Positions 11,281-22,800 of a DNA stretch of 64,000 nt are shown one piece after another. The notes under the pieces are model-generated. The model was given only the letters and a program-made list of their open reading frames with translations, ran no database searches and was not told the DNA's origin. Positions within the stretch are counted from its first letter, which is position 1, and each line of letters begins with the position of its first letter. The DNA comes from Cyclospora cayetanensis (Eukaryota; Apicomplexa; Conoidasida; Eucoccidiorida; Eimeriidae), in assembly GCF_002999335.1 (NCBI RefSeq), contig NW_020312114.1, positions 186,001-250,000 of the forward strand, given 5' to 3'. The position numbers and the translations under genes are program-made.

Positions 11281-11334
<54 letters not shown>

Positions 11335-11797
11335 TGCCCTCGAGCACTCTGCCAGGCTCCCTCCCCTTGTAAGGGCGCTTGATCTTTTGAGAATTTCTCT
11401 GTGAGCGCGCTTTGGAGATGCCTCTTTGAAAGGGCTGGCCCTCTCTGTGCTGCTTACGCGCGCGGGAATAACGCCTCCCTGCTCTCCCTTCCCCTCCCTC
11501 CCTCCGTCTGTCTGTCTGTCTGCCTCTCTCTCTGCCTTTTTGCGATTCCCCTCTGTACGTAGGTCTGTCTCACGGACAGTCTGTCTGTCTACCCCTTTGC
11601 GCTTCCCCTCCTCACTATAGTCATCAACCAGCGCACTTATTTTAAGGCCTCCCTTCCTCCCTCCCGACCCTCGAGCAGCTCCGCGCTCTTATTCTAAGGC
11701 CTCCCCCTCCCTCACGCATCCCCCCCCTCCCTCACGCATCCCCCCCTCTACTCCCCTCATCGGCATCTACAAAAAAGACTTCGAAAACGCATACAGT
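10406..11797. other. Convergent intergenic region
   Basis: It lies between the stop codon at 10405 (plus) and the Arp4 stop at 11798 (minus). It is C/T-rich with CCCTCC and TCTG tracts near 11490-11760. It holds a long TA microsatellite at 11284-11331. No supported gene. Confidence 0.6.
11284..11331. repeat. (TA)n microsatellite
   Basis: About 24 uninterrupted AT dinucleotides between two convergent 3' ends. Confidence 0.95.
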
Positions 11798-14001
11798 TCA
11801 AGGGCACTTGCGATCCACGCAGCCCCTCGGCCCGAACTCCTGATAGTCGCTTCTTGTGATCGCTAGCTGCGAGAAAGTTCCCAGACACCCCACGATAGAA
11901 CCCCCTATCCAGCTAGCCATGTGGCGTTCTACGGCCCCCCTACTGCACACTAGCCGCAAGGTGCCGTTCGCGTTGCTGCTGCTGCTGCTTTGCGTCCGTC
12001 CGCCGTTGGTGCTTGCCCCCATTTGTGCGACCTAAAGAGGCACACACAGCGCAACAGTCTCACACTCCCTGATCCGCAAAAGAGGCGCTGCGAATGCCGC
12101 TACATCGCTACAAACAGCAGCTCTGCGCGTGTCGACCTACTTCAGCCTTGAGCTTCTTCACAAGTCCAGGGAACTGGGAACCCCCTCCAGCCACCACTAA
12201 AGCCCCAAGAACATCCCTTCTTGCGGAAATCTGGCACGCCTCAACGCAGTTGCGGATACACTCCAGCACGCCGACGGAGGCTGCAGACTCCAAGTGCTGC
12301 TGCTGCTGCTGGGCACCCGTCGTGACACAGGCAGCCACAGCGGAGGGCGAGAAGGCCTCCGGCAGCAGCAGCGCGCAGTGTTTCTGCCTAAGGGATGGGC
12401 AGAAAAGCGCATCGGGGATAGCCGTTTCTATGGCTGCAGTGACTGCAGGCGGTAAGGGGGTTCCGTCGGGGAGGATATAAGGCCCCTCGGCTGCTGCTGT
12501 GGCTTCTGCCCTCTTCAAAGCCTCTGCTGCTGCCCCCGCACTGTAAGAAGCGCTGCTGCACCTGCCCAACAGCTGCAGCAGCACTTCCAGCACATGCTGC
12601 TCGCCAAAGGACTGAAAGCTCTTGGTCACGTGTGGACAGGAGGCAACTTGCCTTTCCTGCTGCTGAGGCTGCTGCGAGTAGATGCCGATCGCGGCAGCCT
12701 CAGCTCCCGCACCTGCAGCCGCAGGGGACTGCTGAGGCTGCACAACGGCGTAGCCAGGCGTAATGGGAATGTGATGCTGCTGCAGCAGATGGCGTGTGAG
12801 GGATAGCAGCTGCATGCATCCAAGCGGTATCTCCTGCTGCAACCGCTGCAGCACGAAGCCCTCCTGCACAGCAGCAACGCTGGTGTTGCTATGACCCATG
12901 TCGCACACGACTGCGGAGGTGCGCGCACAGCCAAAGGCAGCTAGAGCTGCCTTCCGAACGAGCAGCACCTCGGGAGCCTGAAAACCGCCGCACAAATGCC
13001 CCTCTGCTTGGAACCCCCATAAATCTAAGCCCCCACTCACTCGCGTGCAGCAACTCCAGCGGGATGCTTACTCCACAGGCGCACGAGGAAGCAGCAAAAC
13101 GACACCGCTAAAAGCTCACTTGCAGCAGCTCAAACGCGATCTCCGCGAAAGTTTCTCTAACTTGGTGATTTGTAATGTTCGGCTCCGCAAATAGGAAGCC
13201 CCGCTCCGAGCCTAAGGCGTCTAGACAGCGAGGTCCTACGACTTCCTCCAGCAGCCGTTCAATGCCCTAAACGAAGAACACCCCACCCCACTCTAGGAAT
13301 CCAGTGCTTTTTTCATGCAGCAGAGAGGCGAAAAGGGGCTTGCACGCAGGATGCAGGAGGGGCAGCCCTCTACAGGACGCTGTAAAGCGGTGCGCAAGGC
13401 AACAAGCGGCGAACGACACTTCATGCTTCCGTATGTGCAATGCATGTGTGCATGCACGCAGAATGGGGAGTTCAGGGAAGGGAGCAACAAAAAGAACGGC
13501 ATTCGAGCAGCCTGCATTGGGGGCTCCCCAGTTGCAACCCTGATACACGCAAGAAGCGCAGGGGGGCAACAGCCGCCTCCCCGCAAGTGCATGCAACAGC
13601 CCGTGTTGTTGCAGCAAACACCCCCAACAAGCGAGCCTTACAGCACTATGCGGGACGTAGGTCCCCGGGGAGTTCAGCCGCGTGGCTTTATAGTCCAGGA
13701 CGGGGAGCACCTCCACATGATCCGTCTTTTCCAGAGGATTGAGTAGCTGCTGCAGGATCAACGGCTCGCCGGCTGCGGATGCCGCTGCCGCTGCTGCTGC
13801 TGCCGCTGGTGGCTGTCCAGAGGAGGATGGGGAAGCAGCACTAGCAGCGGAGGAGGAGGAGCTGCACAAGCTGCTCTCATTCACCGCAGCAACGCCTACT
13901 ACGGATCGCGTGACAACCCGAGGAAGGGCCTCGCCAGCGGCACCAGCCTTCAGGGAGTGGCAGCCTAGGTCAACAACCAGAGGCGTTGCTGCTGAAGTCA
14001 T
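11798..14001 (-). CDS. ARP4: Actin-related protein 4 (BAF53/ACTL6 type)
   Basis: Nuclear actin-related protein of the INO80, SWR1 and NuA4-type chromatin complexes. Four exons, 14001-13642, 13266-13120, 12977-12141 and 12031-11798, all phase 0, encode 525 residues (human ACTL6A is about 429). The first phosphate loop is VVDLGCHSLKAGAAGE and the second is CDMGHSNTSVAAVQEG. GALVVAGGGSQFPGLVKKL matches the actin-fold GG segment. The C-terminus SWIGGSIVGCLGTF...CVDRKCP is diagnostic for Arp4 rather than actin (which ends in KCF). Extra length comes from Ser/Ala and Gln insertions near residues 35-75 and before the C-terminal exon. The ATG at 14001 is chosen because the actin fold begins seven residues later. 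The gene is divergent from the secreted-protein gene at 15254. Its nuclear role is inferred from the family. Confidence 0.88.
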
Positions 14002-15253
14002 CTTCCTGCGCTCCCGATGCAACCCCGGTGGGTGCTCACGCTCTTCTCCGAGACGCTGCTACGCCTTCCGGCCCCGCAAAGAGCTGTATCCGCGAGCAAA
14101 AGGGCGGCCGCTGTCTCTGCTAGAGGAAAAGGCTTCGCGTTGGCTCCTCCCCTGAGCGTATTCTGCCGCAGAAGTACCTGTGGAGCTGGAAACTCGCCAG
14201 GGATGCGTAAGGCGTGCAGGCAAGGCCTCAAGGAAGCGCTACCGTGCACGCAGCAGCCGCATGCCGATCATATGAAAACATGCCTGCCGAAGCCGCAGCC
14301 AAAGCCGCCGCTGTTTGGAGGATCGCGAACACCTAGACACGCAGCCCCCCGTCCTTGGGGGGTTGGATACAAGTGCCAGCAGCGCTGGAGCGGCCGCTGC
14401 TCGGCAGGAAACTGATGAGCAAACTAAACGCACGAGGCCTCCTGACAGCAGAAAAATCGGCCTTTTCCGCTATGCAACCTATTTCCGTCAGGATTCTTGG
14501 ATTAAAAAGCATGCGCATGCAGCAGCAGCAGCAGAGATACAACACAGAGCGCCTGCTCATCATCATGCTGCTACTGCTGGTGCAGCCCCACCGGCTGGCC
14601 GAACGCTGCAGCTGCAGTCCGTTCTCTGGGCATTGAGTGTTCGAGCGGCGGCAGCGCAATGACTGACTGTCCCTCCTTCTACGAGAGTGCCTACCAGCAA
14701 ATATAGAAACATATATATGTATGCTATATATTTTTATAGGATAAAGGCTGTTTCAGGAACCACAGCGTCAACGGCACATCCAGATCTGGTGGTCGCGGGT
14801 GCTGCAGCCTCGAGGCCGCCTGCAGCACGACCACCGCCGACTGTTGCCTTTTTACACACAGCACCCATCTACGGCAGCCGTGATAAACACAGTTTTTCAA
14901 GGCCTTCATAGATCTGTCCCCGCTTTCGCTGCTCCTGTTTGGAATCCGCTGTTGCTGCGCCGCCACACTTCTGCAGCAGCACCGCATTCCGAACAAGGCC
15001 ATCGCCAGGCTGCAAAAGGGCTCGACCTACACCCGCCCCAATCCACTGGATTCCACACTTCCCGTTCCTGCCTTCGCGTTCCTGCCTTTGCTATAACCCA
15101 TCCACCCCGCCGTGCAGAAACTGCGGTGCTTCTGCGCCGCGGGAGCTGCTCCTCAGGTGTATCGATGGCTGGCCGCAACGCCCGCATCCCCGGCACACGC
15201 GGCAGCAGGACCATCATAAAAATCCTTCCACAGCACCCCGAACAGGCTCAAAT
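14002..15253. other. Divergent intergenic region with promoters
   Basis: It separates Arp4 (minus) from the intronless secreted-protein gene (plus). No supported coding sequence was found. AT-rich patches TATATATGTATGCTATATATTT near 14700-14735 are the only compositional landmark and could be a core promoter or 5' UTR feature. The frame of the downstream gene stays open from about 14939 but has no ATG before 15254. Confidence 0.5.
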
Positions 15254-18200
15254 ATGGACACGCGGGCCTCGCCAGCGTGTGCACCGCGAAGGGTGCCTGC
15301 ACTGCAGCCGCCATTGCTGCTGCACGCCCTCCTTGTCTTCCTGCTGATGGGGGCTCATGGCTGCAGCGCGTCCAACGAGAACGCAGCAGCCGACGCGAGG
15401 ATTCCGTCGCTGCGGTTCCCCGAACTGCAGCTGTTGTACAACATAGCGAGAGGCCACGGAGAATCTTCGTTTCCCCTGGACGCCTACCGTGCCGCGAAAA
15501 AGGTCTACGCTGGGTTGCTTCAGCAGGCGCAGAAGCTTCAACAGCATCGCAAGGAGCTGAGACACGAGCAAGTGGTGGTCTCGACGGCAGCGGAGCCGGC
15601 CGTAACATCGTCAGCGGAAGCCCCTAGCACCCCGAGATTCGTCCTAACAGAGATCCCCGGGTATGTCCTCGGTGGCGCTGTCGAGGTTTACTTCGCCTGT
15701 CGCCTACACAGCAGCAACAGTGGTGGCGAAAGCCGCTCGGCGTTGCTCTGCAGCGGGCAGCCACCCCCTGGACAGCGTGCAGTAGAGGCTTCCCTAGACT
15801 TCCAGCTGCTGCCGTCTCAGCCTACGGGCGTGGCATCCACGGAGGCCTCTCCCGCATTGCATGCAGGTGCAACGGCCACCAGCAGAGCGGAAGAAAGCGA
15901 GCTTGTCTGCAAGATTGGCCTGAGCGGCTTTCGAACGGGCGAGGTGCACCAGGCTTCGTATATTCAGGGGGTCTTGGGGCTGTGCCTCGCATTGGGGTTC
16001 AGGCGCCAGGTGTACGTACACCCCAACGTGCCGTTTCTGGAGGACGTGCCTGAACTGTCGACTCAAAGCCTCACCACCCTCCTTGGCTTTAGAGTAACTC
16101 CGTCCCGCTACGTGCAATTCCCGTTCTCGACGCCCGTCGCTGCCGTGAATCCGAATCCTCCACTCTGGGGAGAAGCCGCAGACGGAGCGCCTTCCGAAGA
16201 GGGCCTCGTTGGTCCCCACAAAGCCCCAAGAGACGAGGCGACAGTAGGCGACCTGCTGCCGTTCGATCCGCTGAGCGCGCTGCCGTGGCGGGGGGCCCCT
16301 GTGGACGCGACACTCTACACGGAGGCCCTCGAGGCGGTGCGCGCAGGCTTGCAGAAGGCAGTCCTTGTGGAAGGTCCGTCTCTTCCCACGGCGCACAATT
16401 GCTCGCTGCGGCTAGGATTGAGGCCACAAGACTTTGAAGCTCTGCGTTCTCTCGGAGACGGAGTTCCCAGCTGCACGCCGGGGGGCTCTCTGCTGATGTG
16501 CAGCAAGGAGCTGCACCAGTTGCCGTGGAACGTGAACACGCAGCGTCTCATAGATCTCCTCCGGCTGCAGCTAGAAGCTCTTGTGCCTCGCGTAGGGGCG
16601 CAAGCCCCCCGGATGGTGCATCTGCTGCGGCGGCCTGGAATTTGGCTGCTGCTGCGGCGACTGTTGGGAGGTCCTGCTGCAGCGCGTGGAGAGCATCCTC
16701 ACCAGAGGGTGTGGTACGATGGGGGGATGCAGATGGTCACCTCCAAAAATTACAAGGGCCTTCCCTTCAACATGATGGGCAGGTATCCTGGAGTGCTGCG
16801 GTCGGAGGTGCTGCGCTTTGCGACTCTTTTTCTCGATTTGGTTCCGACCAAAACGTATTGGAGTTCTCTGCAACTCGGATGCCTACCCGAAGCCATGGGA
16901 CTGGTCACCGCCCTTGGAGCCGTCTTTGAGCGCCACACCCCTGAGGACGTAGCCGCGCTGGAGGCAGCAGCAGCAGCGGCAGCAGCAGCTCCCGCTGCTG
17001 ATCTGGGAAAGCAGGACGCTGGGGCAGCACGCCGTCGGCTTATCCCTTCGACGCATGCTCATCACTACCACCAGCATGGCAGTGGCACCGCCTTTCTAGA
17101 GCTCAAGAACCCCCCCAAAGATCCACTGTGGCAGGGGCCCGTGGCTGCGTACGCCGTGGAGCAGGAGGCCGCAGTGGCAGCTGCTGCGCAGCAGCTGCCT
17201 TCCGGCTTGCTGCTCAAGCCAGTACAGCCAGTTTACGACTTTAAGGACCTTAAGGCGCTAGCTGGAGCCTCGGATTCCGAGACGGCGGAGCCGATCCACG
17301 ACGAGAGGGCAGCAAGTATCGCGGCACAAGCCAGGGCCCTATGGCTTGGCAGCCCCTTGTTTCGTCAGGAGGATTTTACTGTGCGAGATGTGCCCGCAAG
17401 AAATGGAGGGTTCTTTGACCTCCGTGTGCGGTGCTCCTCCGAGGGCGTATTCCCATTGAGCAAACACCTCGTTGGCTGGTTTTCCTCTTTTCTCTGCGAA
17501 CCAGTATACGAGCGAAGGCCCGCGGACGCTGTCATCGGCAGCAGCAGCGCCGTGGGCAGCAGGATGCCAACTCGGCGCTTAATTGGAATGGAGTTTGAGA
17601 CGGGGCCGCCTCATCGGTGCGGAGTAAGCTTCTTGGGGAACGAAGAAGAGGGGAAGGAGACTGAAGTGCGGGGACAGGTCCTGCTCGATATGTTTTTGGG
17701 GATTTGTTGGCTGCACGGGTTTCGCGCGAGTTGGATTCTTGACTCGGTTACCGACATTTACAACCATGAGAAAATGCGCTACACCATGGGCGTTGAGAAA
17801 GGCATGTCTTTTTATGAGAACAAGGGTTTTCTCTTCAGCATCGACACCATCAAGCAAAGGTCCCGACCGGAACCGTGTCTTGGATTCACAGACTTCGCCA
17901 GCGGCAGAAGCGGCGACAGCGGAGGACTCGAGGATTTGTATGTGTCTGGCAAGTGCCAAGTTCGCAGAGATTTGCTGCAGTCTCCCGGATTTGAGCCCTC
18001 CGTACTCTACCCCCTCCACGAGAAGGCCTTTTCAACGCTGCACCAGCTCGTCTTTGACTGCCGAGCTGCGGCGTGGCAGAACTGCAGCGACGGGGAAAGC
18101 AGCAGCGGCAGTCCTTTCCCCCTACTGGAGAAGCTGCCCGACGGCAGCTGCGCATTTGAGAGACATCCCTTGTGGCAACAACTGGCAGAATTGAGCCCTG

Positions 18201-18871
18201 AGCACTGTGGCTTCGCCCAGCGCGTAGGGGCATGCCATGCGTACGTGCGCAAGCATCTAGGATGCACACACACCAAGAAGGACGGCTGTCCCTTCCTGCA
18301 GTTCCTCTACAAAGCTTTTATCTACCCAGGAGGCGATCCTACCCAAAAGATACCGACAATTGTCGCAGACAGGTGGGATCTTATTGGCAGGCGGGTTGCT
18401 ACGCAACACGGCTTTCGGCCTAGGCGACTGCTTCTCGATCTCCTTCAGAAGGAGCTCGCCGACTGCAGTTCAAGCGACAGTTCACTGCTGCAGGAAGTGA
18501 AGAGGGCAGGGTTAACCTGCGAGCAGCTGCACCAAGATGGGGAGACGTTGCAGGAGCTACTGCAGCACTCCTTGATGATGCTAGACCTTTCAGGCCTTCC
18601 CCAGTTTTGGGTGTCTGCCCAGAGCGCAGCAGCATCTCTAACCACGCCACCAGCAGAAACCGAAAATATCCATGATGCGCACACTGGCAAGGCAGGACTC
18701 GACAGAGAACCGTTGGCAGAAGCAGACCCTCCTGAGCAACCGTACTGCCCGGCTTCTTTTGCTTGGGAGTTCATTACGCGGATGCAAGGACAGCTGTTCA
18801 GACACCGGAAATTCGTCTTGCCATACGTAGCGCGGCCACACGCAGCAAACGTTCTTCCCCACCACAATTAA
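15254..18871 (+). CDS. Large intronless secreted protein of unknown function (1,205 aa)
   Basis: One uninterrupted frame of 1,205 codons begins at the first in-frame ATG. The N-terminus has a clear signal peptide (basic start, then LLLHALLVFLLMGAHGCSA), so the product enters the secretory pathway. There is no C-terminal membrane anchor. I recognise no domain. Two stretches resemble each other in layout: one near residues 230-320 (YIQGVLGLCLALGFRRQVYV, later LLGFRV) and one near 775-880 (LLDMFLGICWLHGFRASWIL, later FYENKGF). This suggests an internal duplication. Cysteines are concentrated in the C-terminal third (for example HLGCTHTKKDGCPF), compatible with disulphides. Apart from a short poly-Ala run near residue 575 it lacks the CAG-type expansions of its neighbours, and it is the only long intronless gene on the left half of the window. 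That makes a conserved, functionally constrained protein likely. Confidence 0.85.
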   Translation: MDTRASPACAPRRVPALQPPLLLHALLVFLLMGAHGCSASNENAAADARIPSLRFPELQLLYNIARGHGESSFPLDAYRAAKKVYAGLLQQAQKLQQHRKELRHEQVVVSTAAEPAVTSSAEAPSTPRFVLTEIPGYVLGGAVEVYFACRLHSSNSGGESRSALLCSGQPPPGQRAVEASLDFQLLPSQPTGVASTEASPALHAGATATSRAEESELVCKIGLSGFRTGEVHQASYIQGVLGLCLALGFRRQVYVHPNVPFLEDVPELSTQSLTTLLGFRVTPSRYVQFPFSTPVAAVNPNPPLWGEAADGAPSEEGLVGPHKAPRDEATVGDLLPFDPLSALPWRGAPVDATLYTEALEAVRAGLQKAVLVEGPSLPTAHNCSLRLGLRPQDFEALRSLGDGVPSCTPGGSLLMCSKELHQLPWNVNTQRLIDLLRLQLEALVPRVGAQAPRMVHLLRRPGIWLLLRRLLGGPAAARGEHPHQRVWYDGGMQMVTSKNYKGLPFNMMGRYPGVLRSEVLRFATLFLDLVPTKTYWSSLQLGCLPEAMGLVTALGAVFERHTPEDVAALEAAAAAAAAAPAADLGKQDAGAARRRLIPSTHAHHYHQHGSGTAFLELKNPPKDPLWQGPVAAYAVEQEAAVAAAAQQLPSGLLLKPVQPVYDFKDLKALAGASDSETAEPIHDERAASIAAQARALWLGSPLFRQEDFTVRDVPARNGGFFDLRVRCSSEGVFPLSKHLVGWFSSFLCEPVYERRPADAVIGSSSAVGSRMPTRRLIGMEFETGPPHRCGVSFLGNEEEGKETEVRGQVLLDMFLGICWLHGFRASWILDSVTDIYNHEKMRYTMGVEKGMSFYENKGFLFSIDTIKQRSRPEPCLGFTDFASGRSGDSGGLEDLYVSGKCQVRRDLLQSPGFEPSVLYPLHEKAFSTLHQLVFDCRAAAWQNCSDGESSSGSPFPLLEKLPDGSCAFERHPLWQQLAELSPEHCGFAQRVGACHAYVRKHLGCTHTKKDGCPFLQFLYKAFIYPGGDPTQKIPTIVADRWDLIGRRVATQHGFRPRRLLLDLLQKELADCSSSDSSLLQEVKRAGLTCEQLHQDGETLQELLQHSLMMLDLSGLPQFWVSAQSAAASLTTPPAETENIHDAHTGKAGLDREPLAEADPPEQPYCPASFAWEFITRMQGQLFRHRKFVLPYVARPHAANVLPHHN

Positions 18872-19810
18872 CACATCGACCGCCGCTGCTGAACGCCGCG
18901 CTGTCGTGGCTGGACTTGCTGCAGTCCTACCTACACATAAAGCGTCAGCACCGTCATTACCAGTATACCTTCAGTACGAATCCCTCTATATGAATGCTGC
19001 CTATCAACGCAGTTAATTGCTTTTTCCGTACGCGCGACAGCACGGCCCGACCCCGTCCCCGCGAAGGAGGACAGCGCCTGCGATTGTATTTCAGAGGTCC
19101 TCACCATTCAGCGGGGCATGGACCCTTGCGTTCATATCCCCCGCGGTTTTTGCGTGACGTGCCTTAATCATAGCCTCCCGCGAAGGAGGACACTTTCAAA
19201 AAAGTTTTGTGGCGCCCACAGGTGGCCATCCGACAAAGCCACCACTGCTTCTGCCTTTTTTAAAACAGTGTCTGAAGCGCAGCAACTGCCGACAAGTCCC
19301 TCCCTATGTGTCTCTAGTTACTCTTCGGTGTTGCGAAAATCAAAGTATGGCTGTAGAAGCCCGCGGCGGCTGTTTTAAACCTGACAGCCACCCACTGCCA
19401 AAGCTGCTGCTGCCGCTATTGTTCTTTCTTCCTGCCCCCTGTCTACTAGAATGTCATTTACAATGCAGTAGTGGGAGGAAGACGCAGACAGCCAAGATCT
19501 TTTAGGCGTGCGTGCACGTGTGCCAGTTCATGAAGTTCACATGGGCGATTGGTTGACCAAAGCGACACACACGGAAGGGACCAAAGAGGTTTTTCAAGAC
19601 ATCGCATTAAAAATTCAAATAGAAAAATAGCGCTCATGACCTTTTAGGTGTGGCCGAACGAAAAGACCTTGACGGCAACTACCATTCGACCCGCGAAGGG
19701 CCCCCTCCCGCCCCCCGCCTCCCACCCATCAGGGGCCTGGGGCCCCCTGTTTGAGTGCACTTCCACATTGTTTTTGATTTTTCTGTTTAAAAAAACTCAG
19801 CAGAGCAGGC
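18872..19810. other. Intergenic region between tandem plus-strand genes
   Basis: No supported gene. It holds three copies of a CCCGCGAAGG word (about 19060, 19177 and 19690), two of them followed by AGGACA. It also has a GGGGCC/GGGGCCCC-rich palindromic patch at 19697-19750 shortly before the start codon of the next gene. Confidence 0.5.
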
Positions 19811-22800
19811 ATGAGAGGTCTCAGGAGTCCGTGGGCGTGCAGGAAACTCCTGCGCCCTCGGTTGAGGGCCTCCTCGCATTCCTTGCATACAGTCCCCTGC
19901 TGCACTTCCCGCTCCGCTAGCGCTCCGGGGGGGATCTTCTCTATATTTTTTTGTAGGCTTTTGAGTGCTGTGTCACATGCTCACGCCTGCTCCCCTGCAG
20001 CTGCTGCAGGCAGCCGGAAGGGGGCACCCAGTGGGAACGATGCATTCTTGCCCTTTGCTGACGGTGCGGCTGCACGCCATGGCGACGGTGGGGGACGCCG
20101 ATCCGAAGCATCGTCTTTGATTTCAGAAGAAGCAGAGGAGGCAGAAGGAGGGGATGCAGCGCCTGCGAGCTCGTCACTGGGGCCTGAGGAAGAGCAGCAG
20201 CACCAGTGGCTGTACACCACTCCTGAGAGCCGCGTGCTGACAAAGCAGCCCTTGCGACAGGCAGCCGCAGCGGAGGGGGAGACGGAGGAGCTGCTGCTGA
20301 CTGTATCGGACTGTCTTGAGTCTTTTCGGCTGCATCAAGGCACCATGCGACCTGAACGCTACCTGTTTCTCCTGCAGCAGCTGCAGAAGTTTCTGCAGCA
20401 CGAGCACCTAGGCTCCCGCAGCGACAGCAGCAGCAGAAGCAGCCAGAGAAGGATGCCCGACTCTCTGACTGAGGCGGACTCAACGGCACTGCAGAAGTGG
20501 TTGCTCTTGCGCATCGATGCGATCCCAGCGCCCCTCTTGTTGCAGTGTCTGCTACAGCTGGAGCAGCTCTTTCTCTGCAGCAGGCTGCTGCTGCATGCAG
20601 CCGCGCCCTCGCTGCTCCTGCAGCTGCCGCAGTTGCGGCTCTATGGGTCGATCCAGCTCCTCCAGCTGTATGTACATCGGAGAGCAGCAAAACCGCAAAT
20701 GTGCGTGCAGCTGGCAGACTGGATAGCGGCCGCTGACGGCTTCGAGAGGCCTCTACAGCAGCAGCAGCAGCTACCAGAGGGTAAAGGGGTAGCGAAAAGT
20801 TGGCAGGAAAAGGCGGCGTCGCAGACCAGTCAGCAGGAGGAGCGCGTTGACCCCTCTTTCCTCCGATCTCGGGGAGACCAACAGCAGCTGCAGCTGCGGC
20901 AGGCGACACGGCTGTGTCAGCTGCCTTCATCTGTGTTGGCAAGCGCTTGCGAAGTTGCAGCGAAGATGCCAGCAAGCCAAAGAGTCTTGCTACAAGGTCT
21001 GCCGAGGCGTGCTCTTCCGGGGAGGCGCTGCCCTCGCAGGCCGTTTCCCTGATCTCTAGAAAGCCTCAAGAGGGCATGTGTTTTCAGAGGATCTCTTCCG
21101 GGACTGTTTAGCGCCGCATGCAGAGTCGAAGCAAGATAATCTGTCTGCCTCTCTGCGATGCTTGCTTTTTCTGTGCAGCCCTGGTGCCGCACATCCTGCA
21201 GCGGCTTCCTGCGCTTTCGGCGAGTGGGTCCAATCTTGCTCGGATTCTTTGTTGCTCTCCTTTTGCTGCCCTGGCAGCTCCTCTGCCTCAGTGCGAACTG
21301 ACTGCCGTGTTGTGTTGCTTGTCCTTTGCGTGTTTCTTGTGTCGCCGTGCGCACTTCGGCTGTGTCAAAACGGCTTTTCCCCGTGCCTTCTCCCGCCGCG
21401 CTGCTCCCCTTTTTCTTTTTCCCGAGGCTCTCGAGGCGCCTTAGATGCGAACTTCCAAATTCACGCATGCAACGCCGCAGCTCGCGGTAGATCGATGCGT
21501 GCGCTTCTCGTTTGCCTCAGAAGAGCTCTCCCTCGTTGCTTTTGCTGCTGCAAAGGTGGGAGGCCCCGGGAACAACCTCGCAGCACTTGTTCTCGAGCAG
21601 CTGCTGAAGCTGCTGGAGAGTCACCCGGAGAAGCTTCGGGAGCTTCTTAGCCTGAGCGGTGAGGCCCTTTGAGGGAGCAGCACAGGGATGTGCTTGTCAT
21701 TCAGCGCATTGGCTTGGAGAGTGCAGGCAGGGGGAAAAGCTTTCCGGAAGACTACGTGTGCAACACTGCGGGTGACTCTTGTTTCCTTTTTTCAGGCCTC
21801 CTCCGTTGCATCTGGGCAGGCGCAACCTCTGGAGTAGGATCTGAGTCTGGAGGCAGGAAACTTTCCAATGGCTTGCCTGTCTTTTCGTCCTGCACTGGCT
21901 CGCATAGACCGGCGTCTCTGCAGCAGCGCCGCGTGGCTTCCCGCTGTCGCGGGTTGCCCGTGTGTGCTCTCTCTCCGGCAAATGTGGCTGGGGGGAAGGG
22001 GTGGCGTCTGGAGCGGGGAGGCGGGGGCCTTAGGAGTTTTTGTTTTGCGTTGCTGCGCTTTGCGTGTTTGCAGGCTGCGTTGGATCCTTTGATGCGGCAC
22101 GCAGAAGGTGAGGCGTCTTCTAATGCCCTTGGGGGCTGCGGCTGCCGCTGCTGTACACCCTTTCTGATGCAGCGCGATCTGTCAAATGCTGCTCTCCTGG
22201 CTGCTGCTGCCTTGCCTTTTCGGTAGTCCACTTTTTGGCCTGTATGTGGGGTATGAGGCTAGCACGGCGCGGGCTGGGGGCCGAGGAGGAATGCGCGAGC
22301 TGCCGTTCTTCGATTTATTGGTTCTGAAGCGTGTCGGCAGAGGGCACAGTCATAGCCTTGCGCTTAGCGGCAGGGGGCACGAGGGAGAGCGTGTAGCGGG
22401 ATCGGGAGAAGGAGGGGCAGGGTGGAGGCAGCAGAAAGGCGACCGCAGCATGCAAAGGTTCATAGGGGCCCTCCCGGTGCTGCTCTACTGGCTGCTGCTT
22501 TTGGGGCGGTGATCAGGCGTGCTGCTGGCAGCTGCAAAGACACTTGACGCGCGGCAGACGGCAACGCTGCTGTGGGCCGTCAACCGATGCATGCATCATC
22601 CCGGCAGGAGGAAAGCGTGGCCTCCTTCAGGGAGGTCGATATCCGCTACTGGAGTCTCAGAGACGTGGACAGCCCCCGTTAGGCTGCTAGAGGCTCTGCA
22701 CGACCGCTCGCGGGAGACGTTTCACGCTATGAGTAATCAGGGTGAGCAGAGGGAAGAGGTGTCAAAGGGGCAACTCAGGAGCTATTATGGGACTGTCAGG

